Shown here one piece after another: positions 35,901 to 44,000 of a stretch of DNA of 64,000 bases. Positions within the stretch are counted from its first letter, which is position 1, and each line of letters begins with the position of its first letter. Source of the stretch: Aquila chrysaetos chrysaetos (taxonomy: Eukaryota; Chordata; Aves; Accipitriformes; Accipitridae). Location of the stretch: positions 42,679,505 through 42,743,504 of the forward strand of contig NC_044009.1 in the NCBI RefSeq assembly GCF_900496995.4, read 5' to 3'. The translations under genes were made by a program, and so were the position numbers. The notes under the pieces were generated by a model that did no database searches, was not told the DNA's origin, and saw only the letters and a list, made by a program, of their open reading frames with translations.

Positions 35901-38900
35901 ATGACCCCAGGCACTCAGCCCCATGCTGGTTTGTGCCCCGGCTCCCTCCCTGCCCATGCTCCAAGCAGCCACACAAACAGCTCCCTGGAGGTCCCAGTCT
36001 GTGGCTTGCCCTGGGCACCTCCTCTGCAGGGATCCTCTTGCACTCGGGACTGGTGCAGGAGGCTAAAGGCACCAAGCAGGAAAAGAGCAGCCTCTCTCTT
36101 CTAATCTTCCCCAACACTCTCCCTATTGCAGCAAAGGCCAACAAGGCAAGAGGAGGAGTGGAGAGCATTCCCAGCCTTGATCGAGGCACCTTTGTCTCCC
36201 CTGGGAGAGGAACTCGGAGGAGAATGGGAAGGGGAACTTGTCCCTGCCTGTGGGGGCTGCAGAGCTCCCTGGGACTGAGTTACTCCAATCTGTCCTCGGA
36301 AAGGGATGACTGAGGCCTTTTGTTCCTTACCTGTAGTTGTTGGGCTTGTCGTCACAGTTGTGGCGGTAGTGTTTTCAGTGCTGTTTCCTGATGAAAGGAA
36401 AGGGAGATGGTAGCACAGCTTAGTGTTGCGTGTTGGAAAAGTCTTGGGGAACTCGGTGTGCGCAGGACAACTCCGAGCAGGTAGAGTGGGGGACCTGCGT
36501 GGGGCTGAGCAGCCACAGCCCTGGGCAGCCATGTCCTGACTTTGGGCTCTCCCTGGCCATGATGCCTCTGTAGTCTGACATGTCCATGGCCCCTTCTCCC
36601 CTAGATCCCAAGGCTTGAGCACGTGCCCCACACAGGCAGTGTATTGCCCCCAGCTCAGCTGCACTCACTGCCCACAGGCAGCTCAGCCACCGGCACACGC
36701 GTGTCTCCTTGCAGGAGAGCCCCCTCTGCCCACCCACGGTGGCACCACACGGCCAGGACCGGCTGCCAGAGCGGGTCGAGGGGTGCCATCGGACTGAGTA
36801 CAGCCAGCACACCCTCTGCTGCCCCACAGAGGCCTTCTCCCCAGGATCACTCGGGTGGAAGTTTGAGGCAGCCGGTAGTTCCAGATGGTGGGCAGGCATG
36901 ATGGGAACGTGGGGTGCTGGCAGGAAGAATGCGCTCGCCCAAGCGCACCATGAAGGAAGAGGTGAGGGGTGGGCAGGCTTCCCCTCCTCGGGGTGACGCC
37001 AGCAGGAGATTTGACAAGCCTGGATGGGACCCCCAGCACCATGCCGGGACAGGGGGCTTGGCCAGGTATGGAGGATGCCTGGGAGGGAACTCTCCATGCT
37101 CCCCGGCCATGACCCCAGGCACTCAGCCCCATGCTGGTTTGTGCCCCGGCTCCCTCCCTGCCCATGCTCCAAGCAGCCACACAAACAGCTCCTTGGAGGT
37201 CCCAGTCTGTGGCTTGCCCTGGGCACCTCCTCTGCAGGGATCCTCTTGCACTCGGGACTGGTGCAGGAGGCTAAAGGCACAAAGCAGGAAAAGAGCAGCC
37301 TCTCTCTTCTAATCTTCCCCAACACTCTCCCTATTGCAGCAAAGGCCAACAAGGCAAGAGGAGGAGTGGAGAGCATTCCCAGCCTTGATCGAGGCACCTT
37401 TGTCTCCCCTGGGAGAGGAACTCGGAGGAGAATGGGAAGGGGAACTTGTCCCTGCCTGTGGGGGCTGCAGAGCTCCCTGGGACTGAGTTACTCCAATCTG
37501 TCCTCGGAAAGGGATGACTGAGGCCTTTTGCTCCTTACCTGTAGTTGTTGGGCTTGTCGTCGCAGCTGTGGCAGTAGTGTTTTCAGTGCTGTTTCCTGAT
37601 GAAAGGAAAAGGAGACGGTAGCACAGCTTAGTGTTGCGTGTTGGAAAAGTCTTGGGGAACTCGGTGTGCGCAGGACAACTCTGAGTAGGTAGAGTGGGGG
37701 ACCTGCGTGGGGCTGAGCAGCCACAGCCCTGGGCAGCCATGTCCTGACTTTGGGCTCTCCGTGGCCCAATGCGTCATTGGTGTCATGTTTTCCTTCGTAG
37801 TCCTTCTTCCACTCCTTGGCATTTGGCTCCTTTACACCAACAGCAGTTTTGTACCCTTCCTGCCTTTCTTCCCTAGGCGATTGTGGCATGCTCAATTGCC
37901 AGCATACGCATGTCTCTGCAATACGGCTCCCTCCGCCTTCCCAAGGCAGGACCACACGGCCAGTGCTGTCTGCCAGAGCAGGGTTAAGGGAATCCCATTC
38001 TCTAGCACATATGCTTTAGCCTGAGAGCTAGCTGATCTCTGACTTAGTGCCAGTGTTGCCTCCTTCTCTTGGTATGTCAATTTGCTTTTTTCATCCTTTA
38101 AACAAGCAGTGCCTTTACCATTATGCATCTTCAGTAGTTGCACCGTTTTTAATTAGATTTACATGACATTTCACTCCACAGTTAACTTTTTCACAGTGGC
38201 TCTTGAGATTCTGCTCTAGACCTCAGCTAAATCCACAGAAAATACATTTGCTGCAAGATATACATATATAGATTTTTTGCAAATATGGAAGATGCTCTCA
38301 GGAGAAGCATCATTAAAAACTCTATATGGACTCTTTCAGAGCAGCAGTGGAAGAATGACTGCCTTTGCTAACACCTTCTCCTATGCTGTAACAAACTCAA
38401 GTGGACATTGGAAGAAGAGTAATTTTTATTCAAAGAATGCATATTCTGCTAAATTATCATCAGTGGTATCAAGACCCTCTTTCCAGGCCTACACTTCCAT
38501 GCAGTTATGACAGTATACATTATTTTTCTCATTCTTTTCCTTCCTTGTTATAATTCTTTCTGAACTGAGAGAAACCTGGCTGATACCAGACAATAGTTGA
38601 AAAATATTTTCCTCACATTCTGCTTTCAGCATTACCTGTTGCTGTGTTTACTCTTCCAAAGTATTTTATTTATTTATTTTTAGGATGTTTATTTTGTACT
38701 TAAACTGTGTCATTCTTAACTCTTGATATAAAGAATGTTTGGATATTTTTTTTTGGCTAGAAGTAATGAGAACAAATAATAAAACAGCCTTGCTGATAAA
38801 TATGTGATACTGACAAATGGCCAGTTTGGATCATACGATCTAACTTTAATCTGAAATAGTTAATATATGAGTCAGGAATAAATGTATTTACTCTGAGTTA

Positions 38901-40935
38901 ATGCTGCTGCAATCATAATTTAATCTAAGTCATTAACAGCACGCAGCTGGACAACTAACGTATTTGTGGCTAAAATCCTTGGAACTAACACACTCTTATA
39001 GCTGGTATATTAAAAAAAATATTGCAAATCTCAACAGACATTTGAAAAATAGACTCCACTTTTCAAAAGCTTTGTAGAGCTTTGAAAATCCAAAGTGAGG
39101 CAAATTTTACACAATTTTTTCTTCTGATCAATAAAGCCGACACAGAAAAGGCATATCAAAAACACAATGCCTGAAGTAATCCGTTAGTCTCCTATAGGTG
39201 AAGGGGAAACATGAGCAATTGTGCCAGTTCTCTGCCAAGTCTTCCGCCTCCACTGGTCATCAAGTCCTATAGGCAGCATTATTTGCTCCCCAGTCAATGT
39301 AAAGAAATGTACATTTTTCCTATAACCATGATAACATGAATCTATGCTGGCCACAGGCCATGGTTTTGGAGCATTGTTTAGACTGCCTTCTCAAAATAGA
39401 TGTTGGGGCAGTAACCGCTTACAGAGCTAGTCCTTAGTCTACAACAACTGTTAGCCTTGTAGAGGCTCTGGCTAACAGTCATCCAGGAGTATCCTTTGGA
39501 CTCAGGAAGAATTGCGTCCGTGGTGACAGCAGAGCACATGAGCTGCAATTGAACATGGCTGACAGGCTTGTCAAAGGTAACCTGAGCAAAGGTGGCTATT
39601 TTATGGCTCTGTCTGCCTAGGCCCAGCCTTCTGTGTAAGGAAACAGAATGTGCTAATAGACTTAGGTGTTTATTATAGAGATAAAGAAATGGATGCTACG
39701 ACTGAGGTTATGGAATAACAGAGACATCTGGCTGCTGAGCAGGGCAGGGCCTTTGCCAGTACTATTCAAACAGACACATCCTGCAAACCTTTTACAATGT
39801 TTACTTAGAATGAAAAAGGTTTCTGGGCAGGCCCATCCTGATGCAAAGTCTGTTCAAGTAAGTGAAAGACTCACGTTGCTTTCAGGAGCTCTTGGGTCAA
39901 GATTTTTCACATCTTGCTGTTTCCCACAAGCCTCCAAACAGAAAACTAACCAACTGACAATCTTGAAGACTTCTATGCTTATAATTTATACCTAAAAATT
40001 GGTCTGTAGCATGTTGTAGGTGTTGCTGGAAATGCGTATGTTCACTCACAGTAGTCAACAGAGACCCACAACCATCTGTCACCAGTTGCAAGCTCAACAC
40101 CATCAGTGAAGGTCTTCATTTGGCTCATATCTCTGTAATTTGATCTGCATTATTAGCTGGGAGTTTCCGTCCTCTCACAGCTTCAAGTTGCCACAAAACT
40201 CTTCATATAGTTGCCTTAAGTCTACTTCTGCTAAAGCCTTCACTCCCTTGTATGTGTCACTGAATATCAGGGACAGGACAGTTTGGGCAGAGGCTCTGGC
40301 CCACAACTACCGAATTTGTCACAATGAAGAAAAAGTAGTAAGTGGCTTAAGGAATGACACCTGCTCTTCAGTTTGAATAGACCACGGTGCAACTCTCTGC
40401 CACCCAAGTTGGTGGTGAAGTTCCCATTAATTTCAACAGGAGGGAACAAATGGTCTGTGAGCTAGCTCAGGCGGCACTGCTTTCCAGACTGATTGGTTAA
40501 GGAGCCTCCAGACGGAAGGCCAGTGGCAGCACTCCTTTCCCTGGGTACTGGGGTGGAACAGTCGCACCTTTTGTTATGACTGTAATAGAGCTTGAATTAC
40601 CTGGCTTTAGCACGCAGGTCCCCAAAACTGCTCTTGGAATAGGCTAAATTAAGTTAATCACAAGCACCAGTGATTTTGCATTGTTCTGTGAACAGGGAAA
40701 ACGGTTGGCTTGCAGTGACATTTTTCATCGTTAAGTAACCAAAATCTAGACATGCTGAGTTGTGTATTGCCACTGACCTCCAGCCTCTCAGCAGCTGCTG
40801 AAAGTACTAAGTGATCCATTCACTGCCACAGAATAGCTGCCCTGATAAATCCCAAAACAGAAGATAGTGTTTCTTACCTTCCGAAAGGCTCAACACCAGG
40901 ATGGGCACCACAGCGAGGAATACGCAGCGTCTCAT
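17882..40935 (-). CDS. MUC13: mucin-13, transmembrane mucin (15 coding exons, complete)
   Basis: MUC13 is a cell-surface mucin of mucosal epithelia that forms part of the apical glycocalyx and can signal through its tail. Fifteen exons with GT-AG borders and matching phases join into 446 codons. Residues 1-19 are a signal peptide. Residues 20-95 hold four 19-residue Ser/Thr/Asn mucin repeats. EGF1 is 96-135, the SEA domain about 136-240, EGF2 about 240-281 and EGF3 about 282-318. A short [10 protein letters not shown] motif follows, then the transmembrane segment (about 335-358) and a cytoplasmic tail of about 85 residues ending QSRY. Domain order equals human MUC13, which has 512 residues; the difference is mainly the shorter mucin region. 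Synteny with HEG1 agrees. Further mucin exons in the 3.3 kb first intron cannot be excluded. Oddities: the mucin exons lie in a recent 1.2-kb tandem array, and no GSVVV SEA cleavage site is present. Confidence 0.9.
19179..19386 (-). CDS. MUC13: MUC13 exon 14: main cytoplasmic tail
   Basis: Acceptor CTCTGAAG and donor TTTG/GTAAGC bound 208 nt (phase 2 in, 0 out). It starts with a basic stop-transfer stretch ([12 protein letters not shown]), has a central FPRVQTTSG stretch that matches human FPKVRITAS, and ends RDYEDL. YEDL fits a YxxPhi endocytic motif. There are several Ser, Thr and Tyr residues. Confidence 0.88.
20463..20550 (-). CDS. MUC13: MUC13 exon 13: transmembrane segment
   Basis: The 88-nt exon (phase 1 in, 2 out) encodes [18 protein letters not shown] and continues hydrophobic to VSVR. 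It matches the human LILTIVGT...GIVILSMIIALIV segment. A second overlapping donor lies 5 nt inside (TCA/GTAAGG versus TAAG/GTAAGA). Only the outer donor keeps the frame with exon 14. Confidence 0.93.
20560..20795. repeat. (CAAA)n and GAAA-rich microsatellites upstream of MUC13 exon 13
   Basis: A (CAAA)5 run at about 20560-20580 and an imperfect GAAA/GGAA/GAAAA purine tract at about 20642-20795. On the transcribed sense strand these are U- and CU-rich, and they lie just before the acceptor of the transmembrane exon. They also produce a spurious Phe/Ser-rich frame on the minus strand. Confidence 0.9.
22809..22846 (-). CDS. MUC13: MUC13 exon 12: 38-nt CPxG juxtamembrane exon
   Basis: Acceptor CTCATGTAG and donor ACA/GTAAGT bound 38 nt (phase 2 in, 1 out) encoding [12 protein letters not shown], matching human CAFGYSGLDCKD. 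HEG1 has an exon of identical size and phase (56917-56954). Confidence 0.92.
23928..24039 (-). CDS. MUC13: MUC13 exon 11: third EGF-like domain
   Basis: 112 nt, phase 1 in, 2 out. Six cysteines in EGF-like spacing, beginning DCSKDC and ending NDKCVP. It corresponds to the human KCPDACN...NCQK domain. Confidence 0.92.
25172..25297 (-). CDS. MUC13: MUC13 exon 10: second EGF-like domain
   Basis: 126 nt, phase 1 to 1, acceptor TTTTAAAG, donor CAG/GTAAGA. Six cysteines (YC, KC, NC, KCVC, SC). The short CKC/CVC-type core resembles the human domain that follows SEA. Confidence 0.92.
26603..26748 (-). CDS. MUC13: MUC13 exon 9: second half of the SEA domain
   Basis: 146 nt, phase 2 in, 1 out; acceptor CTTTTCAG, donor AGAG/GTATGT. 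Encodes [20 protein letters not shown] and a further stretch of about 28 residues containing an NST sequon. At the place where self-cleaving SEA domains have G-SVVV this protein has V-SVTV (residues 202-206 of the model). The human protein also lacks GSVVV here, from memory. Confidence 0.9.
28167..28225 (-). CDS. MUC13: MUC13 exon 8: middle of the SEA domain
   Basis: 59 nt, phase 0 in, 2 out, encoding [19 protein letters not shown], which matches human FKDVFGTSVYGQTVIL. Acceptor TTTTATAG is preferred. A second AG six bases downstream (TTTAAG) would drop two residues in frame. Donor is CA/GTAAGT. Confidence 0.85.
28650..29640 (+). mobile_element. probable ERV LTR relic in a MUC13 intron
   Basis: A TATAAAT box at 28844-28850 is followed by an R-like segment (gagctctctgggatcactgc), a gctgtgacccagtatctccc segment typical of some avian ERV LTRs, three or four imperfect copies of agatttcacaaggattt (about 28940-29035), a TG microsatellite (29223-29251) and AATAAA at 29386-29391. 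Ends and target duplication were not found, so boundaries are approximate. It carries no coding sequence and is opposite to MUC13. Confidence 0.5.
31129..31235 (-). CDS. MUC13: MUC13 exon 7: start of the SEA domain
   Basis: 107 nt, phase 1 in, 0 out; acceptor CATTCCAG, donor TTT/GTGAGT. Encodes [18 protein letters not shown] and then [12 protein letters not shown], matching human GKVFPGKISV and the following SEA helix. Contains one NST sequon. Confidence 0.92.
32164..32283 (-). CDS. MUC13: MUC13 exon 6: first EGF-like domain
   Basis: 120 nt, phase 1 to 1; acceptor TATCAG, donor AGAG/GTGAGT. Six cysteines from LCNPDPCG to NKDCHRG. Human has NPCQDDPC...CLCLEGYYYNSSTCKKG at this position, a close match. 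Confidence 0.94.
33914..33970 (-). CDS. MUC13: MUC13 exon 5: mucin repeat copy (array unit 1)
   Basis: 57 nt, symmetric phase 1-1, acceptor TTTCATCAG, donor ACAG/GTAAGG. Encodes [19 protein letters not shown]: 12 of 19 residues are Ser or Thr, and there are two N-glycosylation sequons (NST, NTT). O-glycosylated PTS repeat. Confidence 0.85.
35123..35179 (-). CDS. MUC13: MUC13 exon 4: mucin repeat copy (array unit 2)
   Basis: Base-for-base the same 57-nt exon and splice sites as at 33914-33970, one 1209-base period away. Encodes the same 19 residues. Confidence 0.85.
36331..36387 (-). CDS. MUC13: MUC13 exon 3: mucin repeat copy (array unit 3)
   Basis: Identical 57-nt exon with the same splice sites, one 1208-base period from the unit 2 copy. 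A nearby intronic change (gagatgg for gagacgg) distinguishes the unit. Confidence 0.85.
37539..37595 (-). CDS. MUC13: MUC13 exon 2: mucin repeat copy (array unit 4, diverged)
   Basis: Same length, phase and splice sites as the other copies but with three substitutions: two change residues (Thr to Ala and Val to Ala, giving TATAATT in place of TATTVTT) and one is silent. As the most diverged copy, nearest the signal-peptide exon, it may be closest to the ancestor or simply outside the homogenised part of the array. Confidence 0.85.
37766..38040. repeat. degenerate remnant of the array unit
   Basis: Past the clear end of unit 4, the stretch about 37880-38000 still follows the unit at reduced identity: the cgcatgtctctgcaat, accacacggccag and ctgccagagc phrases match cgcgtgtctccttgca, accacacggccag and ctgccagagc. 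Part of the ancestral unit therefore lies here outside the homogenised array. Sequence 37766-37880 has diverged or been replaced. Confidence 0.65.
38041..40877 (-). other. MUC13: MUC13 intron 1, distal part; no exon recognised
   Basis: AT-rich intron between the signal-peptide exon and the mucin array. I looked on the minus strand for Thr/Ser-rich phase 1-1 exons with good borders and found none convincing. A small one could be missed. Confidence 0.55.
40878..40935 (-). CDS. MUC13: MUC13 exon 1: start codon and signal peptide
   Basis: ATG at 40935-40933 opens [19 protein letters not shown], a signal peptide with a basic N-terminus and a hydrophobic core, and ends in phase 1 at donor GAAG/GTAAGA. 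The start is chosen because it is the only ATG giving a signal peptide, and it lies about 70 bases below a TATA-like box. Confidence 0.85.
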
Positions 40936-41005
40936 TGCCGCTTCTGTCGCTGCTGCTACTTGCTGCTAAACCTAAGAGAAAGTGCTTTTCTCTTCTGGTG
41001 TCAGC

Positions 41006-41056
41006 CTATTTAAGGTCCCAGCCACAGGTAGAGAGTTCAGCCCTGAGCTGACGTCA
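41006..41056 (-). promoter_or_regulatory. MUC13: MUC13 core promoter: TATA-like box and CRE
   Basis: TTAAATAG (41006-41013) lies 71 bases upstream of the ATG, allowing a transcription start near 40980 and a short 5' UTR. A perfect CRE palindrome, TGACGTCA (41049-41056), lies about 35 bases further upstream. The composition is not CpG-rich, as expected for a tissue-restricted promoter. Response to CREB/ATF factors is inferred from the site only. Confidence 0.6.
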
Positions 41057-41059
41057 TGG

Positions 41060-44000
41060 TGGCAAGCAGCAAATGATAGATCCAAGCTGTGTTTTTTCTT
41101 CCTCCTTGGGCTGGGAGATTTCTGAACCTGCAGTGTTCTTCCTTTAAGTCATAAATTCTTGAGACCTGTTGACACAAGGAAGTTACTGCTAAATAAGCTG
41201 ACGTGGGAACTGAGAGCACACCAGCTATCCCCTGCCAGCTCTCCATACTGACACCTTCAGTGCAAATTAAATGGAGGGTGCTGTATAATCTGTTCTTAAA
41301 GTGGAAGGAGCTATCCTATCCCAAGGCTTGCTAATTATGCACTTGGAGCAGAGCACCTGGGATTCACATGCTCACTTTCCTTTGCAATAAATTACCAGTA
41401 CAGACAAGCTTTAAAACTCAGACTCCAACTGTTCTTTCCTTATAAGCAAAATTTTATGCCAAAGCACTACTTACTGCTCAACGGGGTAAAAAGTGACAGA
41501 CAATACCTACATCTTTGTCATCAAAGAAACAGGACTGACCCTGGGCCTTCTGGCAGTGATTATGGCTATTTTGTTTGCTGCTATCTTATGTGTGTTACAG
41601 GCTCACTAAAATGGTGGCAAGAGAAGGGGGAGCAGGCAGGACAGCCAGCAGGTGTTTGACTTCATCTGGATGGCAGCCCTCCTTTATTGAGAGGAAGCAT
41701 GTTTGTCCTGGGGGGACATTTGGAAGCAGGGATGGTCAGGCTGGAGCAGGGAGCCCACAGCAGATCTTGAAGTGAGAAATAGCCCAGAAGGCCATGGAGC
41801 AGGTAACACAGCTGTGACACAGGGAAAATAGGTGGGAGACAGAGACTTTTTGACATTGCATCCCACGAAGCCTCTGAAAATTGCTAGATAGAGACCAAGA
41901 TGGAAGAAAAGGTCTCTGTGGGCAGGACCTGGTTTTCCCAAACCCTCTTATTTTTAGCTGCCTCACCTGCCCAAGTTTTCTAGCTGAACAGTGTGTTTGT
42001 TCTGCTTTGTGCTCTAGTGAAATGCACTGCTTGAGCCCAATAGAAATTGGACAGCCCACAGTGGTTTTCAGTTCCTCCTTTTCAGGCAAAGGTGTCATTT
42101 CTCTCACTTCAAAGGTCTGGGTGACCCTGGATCCTGTCACAGCTGCCAGTAAAGTCTTTCTGTGAAATAAACACAGGTTATCCCATCATTATCAGACATG
42201 CAAAAGAAGGTTGAGCAACCCATTGGTGTATCCCCCACAAAGCCACCTCTAATGGCTGTGGAGCTGGTCTCCTCTGGCAGACTCCACTGCCAGCCACACT
42301 GGCAGGTTATACATGTTTCTGAATGTGAAGTAACAGCTCTGTGTGTTAAACACCTCTCCCCTTCCTTCACCTGCTTTTGTTTGATCTGCTGTTTTAAGAA
42401 TAAGACATGCAGTCTCGTGTACTAATCTCATATATTCAAGAGGGTGGCTGTCCTTGTATGTAGGAGGGTGGGAGAGACCAGAAGTATTACTCAAGTCATT
42501 CCTGAGCTTAGGGTTGTCCTAAACTTTTATCTTGCACTGAACCAGGAAACACTGGTGCCTTACGGACAGCAAAAACTGTTGGCTGCTTCTCTGCCAGCAC
42601 GGAAAACAAGCGGCCTCGTCCCTCTGCGCCCTGCCATGTGGACCTGCTCAGGGCGCCGAGCCCGAACCGTGGGGTGTTTTGTCTGCATCTTCCTTTTTGC
42701 CCCTCTGGCCCCGAAGCCCCTCCAGTGCAGCCTGCTACCCGCACCTACCCCCAGTCCCCACAGTGACCCCCCCGGCGGCACCTGCCCTATGGCAGCCTGG
42801 GACTGACCCACAGACCCCCAGGAAGCCCCATGGCGGACAGCCTGTGTGGTCACCAGGGTGGTTATGTGGGGTGGCAGAAATCCCAGGCTCTGAGGGGAGG
42901 CCGGTATCGGGGTCTCAACGTGCCCCCCCTCGGGGGGGGGTTCAGTGCCAGGCGCAGGGCCCGGTCATGGGGGCTGCCCCGGCCTTCCCCAGGGTGGTGG
43001 GCCTGCCCAGGGCAGGGGGCCGCATCATGGGGGATCAGGCCAGGCTAGGGAGTCCCTCAGGAGCCGGCGCTGGGCAGGGGGCCCTAGGCCCGAGACAGCC
43101 CACCCTCCCTGTCAGGGAGCTGCGGGGCCGAGGGCGGTGGGGGACCAGGAGCAGCCAGGGCCCGTCCCACCGCCCCCGGCCAGGGAGCAGGGCCGGCCTG
43201 TGAGAGCGGCCAGGGTCAGAGCCAGCCCCGGGGCGGCCTGGGGCGTGCTTGGGTTCCTCACTCCAGCCACCCCCCCGGGCCGTGCTGGATCCAGCTTCTG
43301 CCCCAGCTGCTGCTTGCTCCCATGACAGCCACACAGCCCGGCCCCTTTAGTTCCTCCAGAGCGCTCCTTAAAACTCCCCTTTGCCAGGGAGCTGACAGAA
43401 AAAGGAAAGGAAGTGCCTGGAAAACGTTTGTCACCAGAGCGCTGTGCCCGCCCTCTGCCCCAGGCCACCACCACCCTCCCGGCTTTGCCTCACACAAGGC
43501 AGGGGCACCCAAAAACTAAACCCAGACTCCCGCTCGAATAAAGCATTTCAGTCCTGAGCAGACTGTGCTGTGAGCCTCCAGGGACACCCAACACCCCTGG
43601 CACCAGCCGTGTGGGGAGCCACAGCAGGCGCTTAGCTGGAAATCAGCGTGCAGAGGGGGACGAGGCTGGCTGCGGAGGGCGTTTGGCAGAGCTGCCTGCC
43701 ACCGGTCCTCTGGCGATGTCCATCTCCCAAATCTAGACTCTTCAGTGATGACGATACATCCTCATTTTCAGGATGCTGCTTCAGGGTGCAACTAAACTAA
43801 TCCAGGTCTTAAAATCTCCCTGTTGGCTGTGAAGTGAGTGTGTAGGACCAAGAGAACTTCCCAGAGCACTGTTGAAAATGAGGGTTAGGTCTTCATCAGG
43901 TGTAAATGGCGCAGCTTCGCTGGCTACACTGGTATCTACAGGTTGAGTGCATAGTCCTGCACATTAAAACTGTTCTTTACAGTGAATGCACATCAGGAGC

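Larger units (their letters stand above)
33450..37765. repeat. 1.2-kb tandem array, about 3.6 units, each with one MUC13 mucin exon
   Basis: A GC-rich unit starting near ctgggagggaactctccatg repeats at about 33450, 34660, 35868 and 37076, with periods of about 1209, 1208 and 1208. The last unit is complete to about 37765. Units differ by a handful of substitutions and a single-base indel in a G run near 34490, so identity is roughly 98-99% by eye. Each contains one identical or nearly identical 57-nt mucin exon with intact splice sites. Long open frames on both strands recur in each unit because the DNA is GC-rich and stop-poor; they are not genes. Confidence 0.95.

Noticed and set aside
33450..37765. 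CRISPR-like or satellite array
   Set aside because: Units are 1.2 kb without short repeat/spacer structure and contain functional-looking exons of a vertebrate gene.
33224..37955. Recurrent frames of 130-325 codons on both strands in the tandem array
   Set aside because: They repeat with the 1.2-kb unit and overlap on both strands, and the actual splice-flanked exon is only 57 nt; no domain is present.
42679..43203. 174-codon frame in the GC-rich island
   Set aside because: Gly/Pro/Arg-rich composition, overlapping frames on both strands, no domain or splice context.
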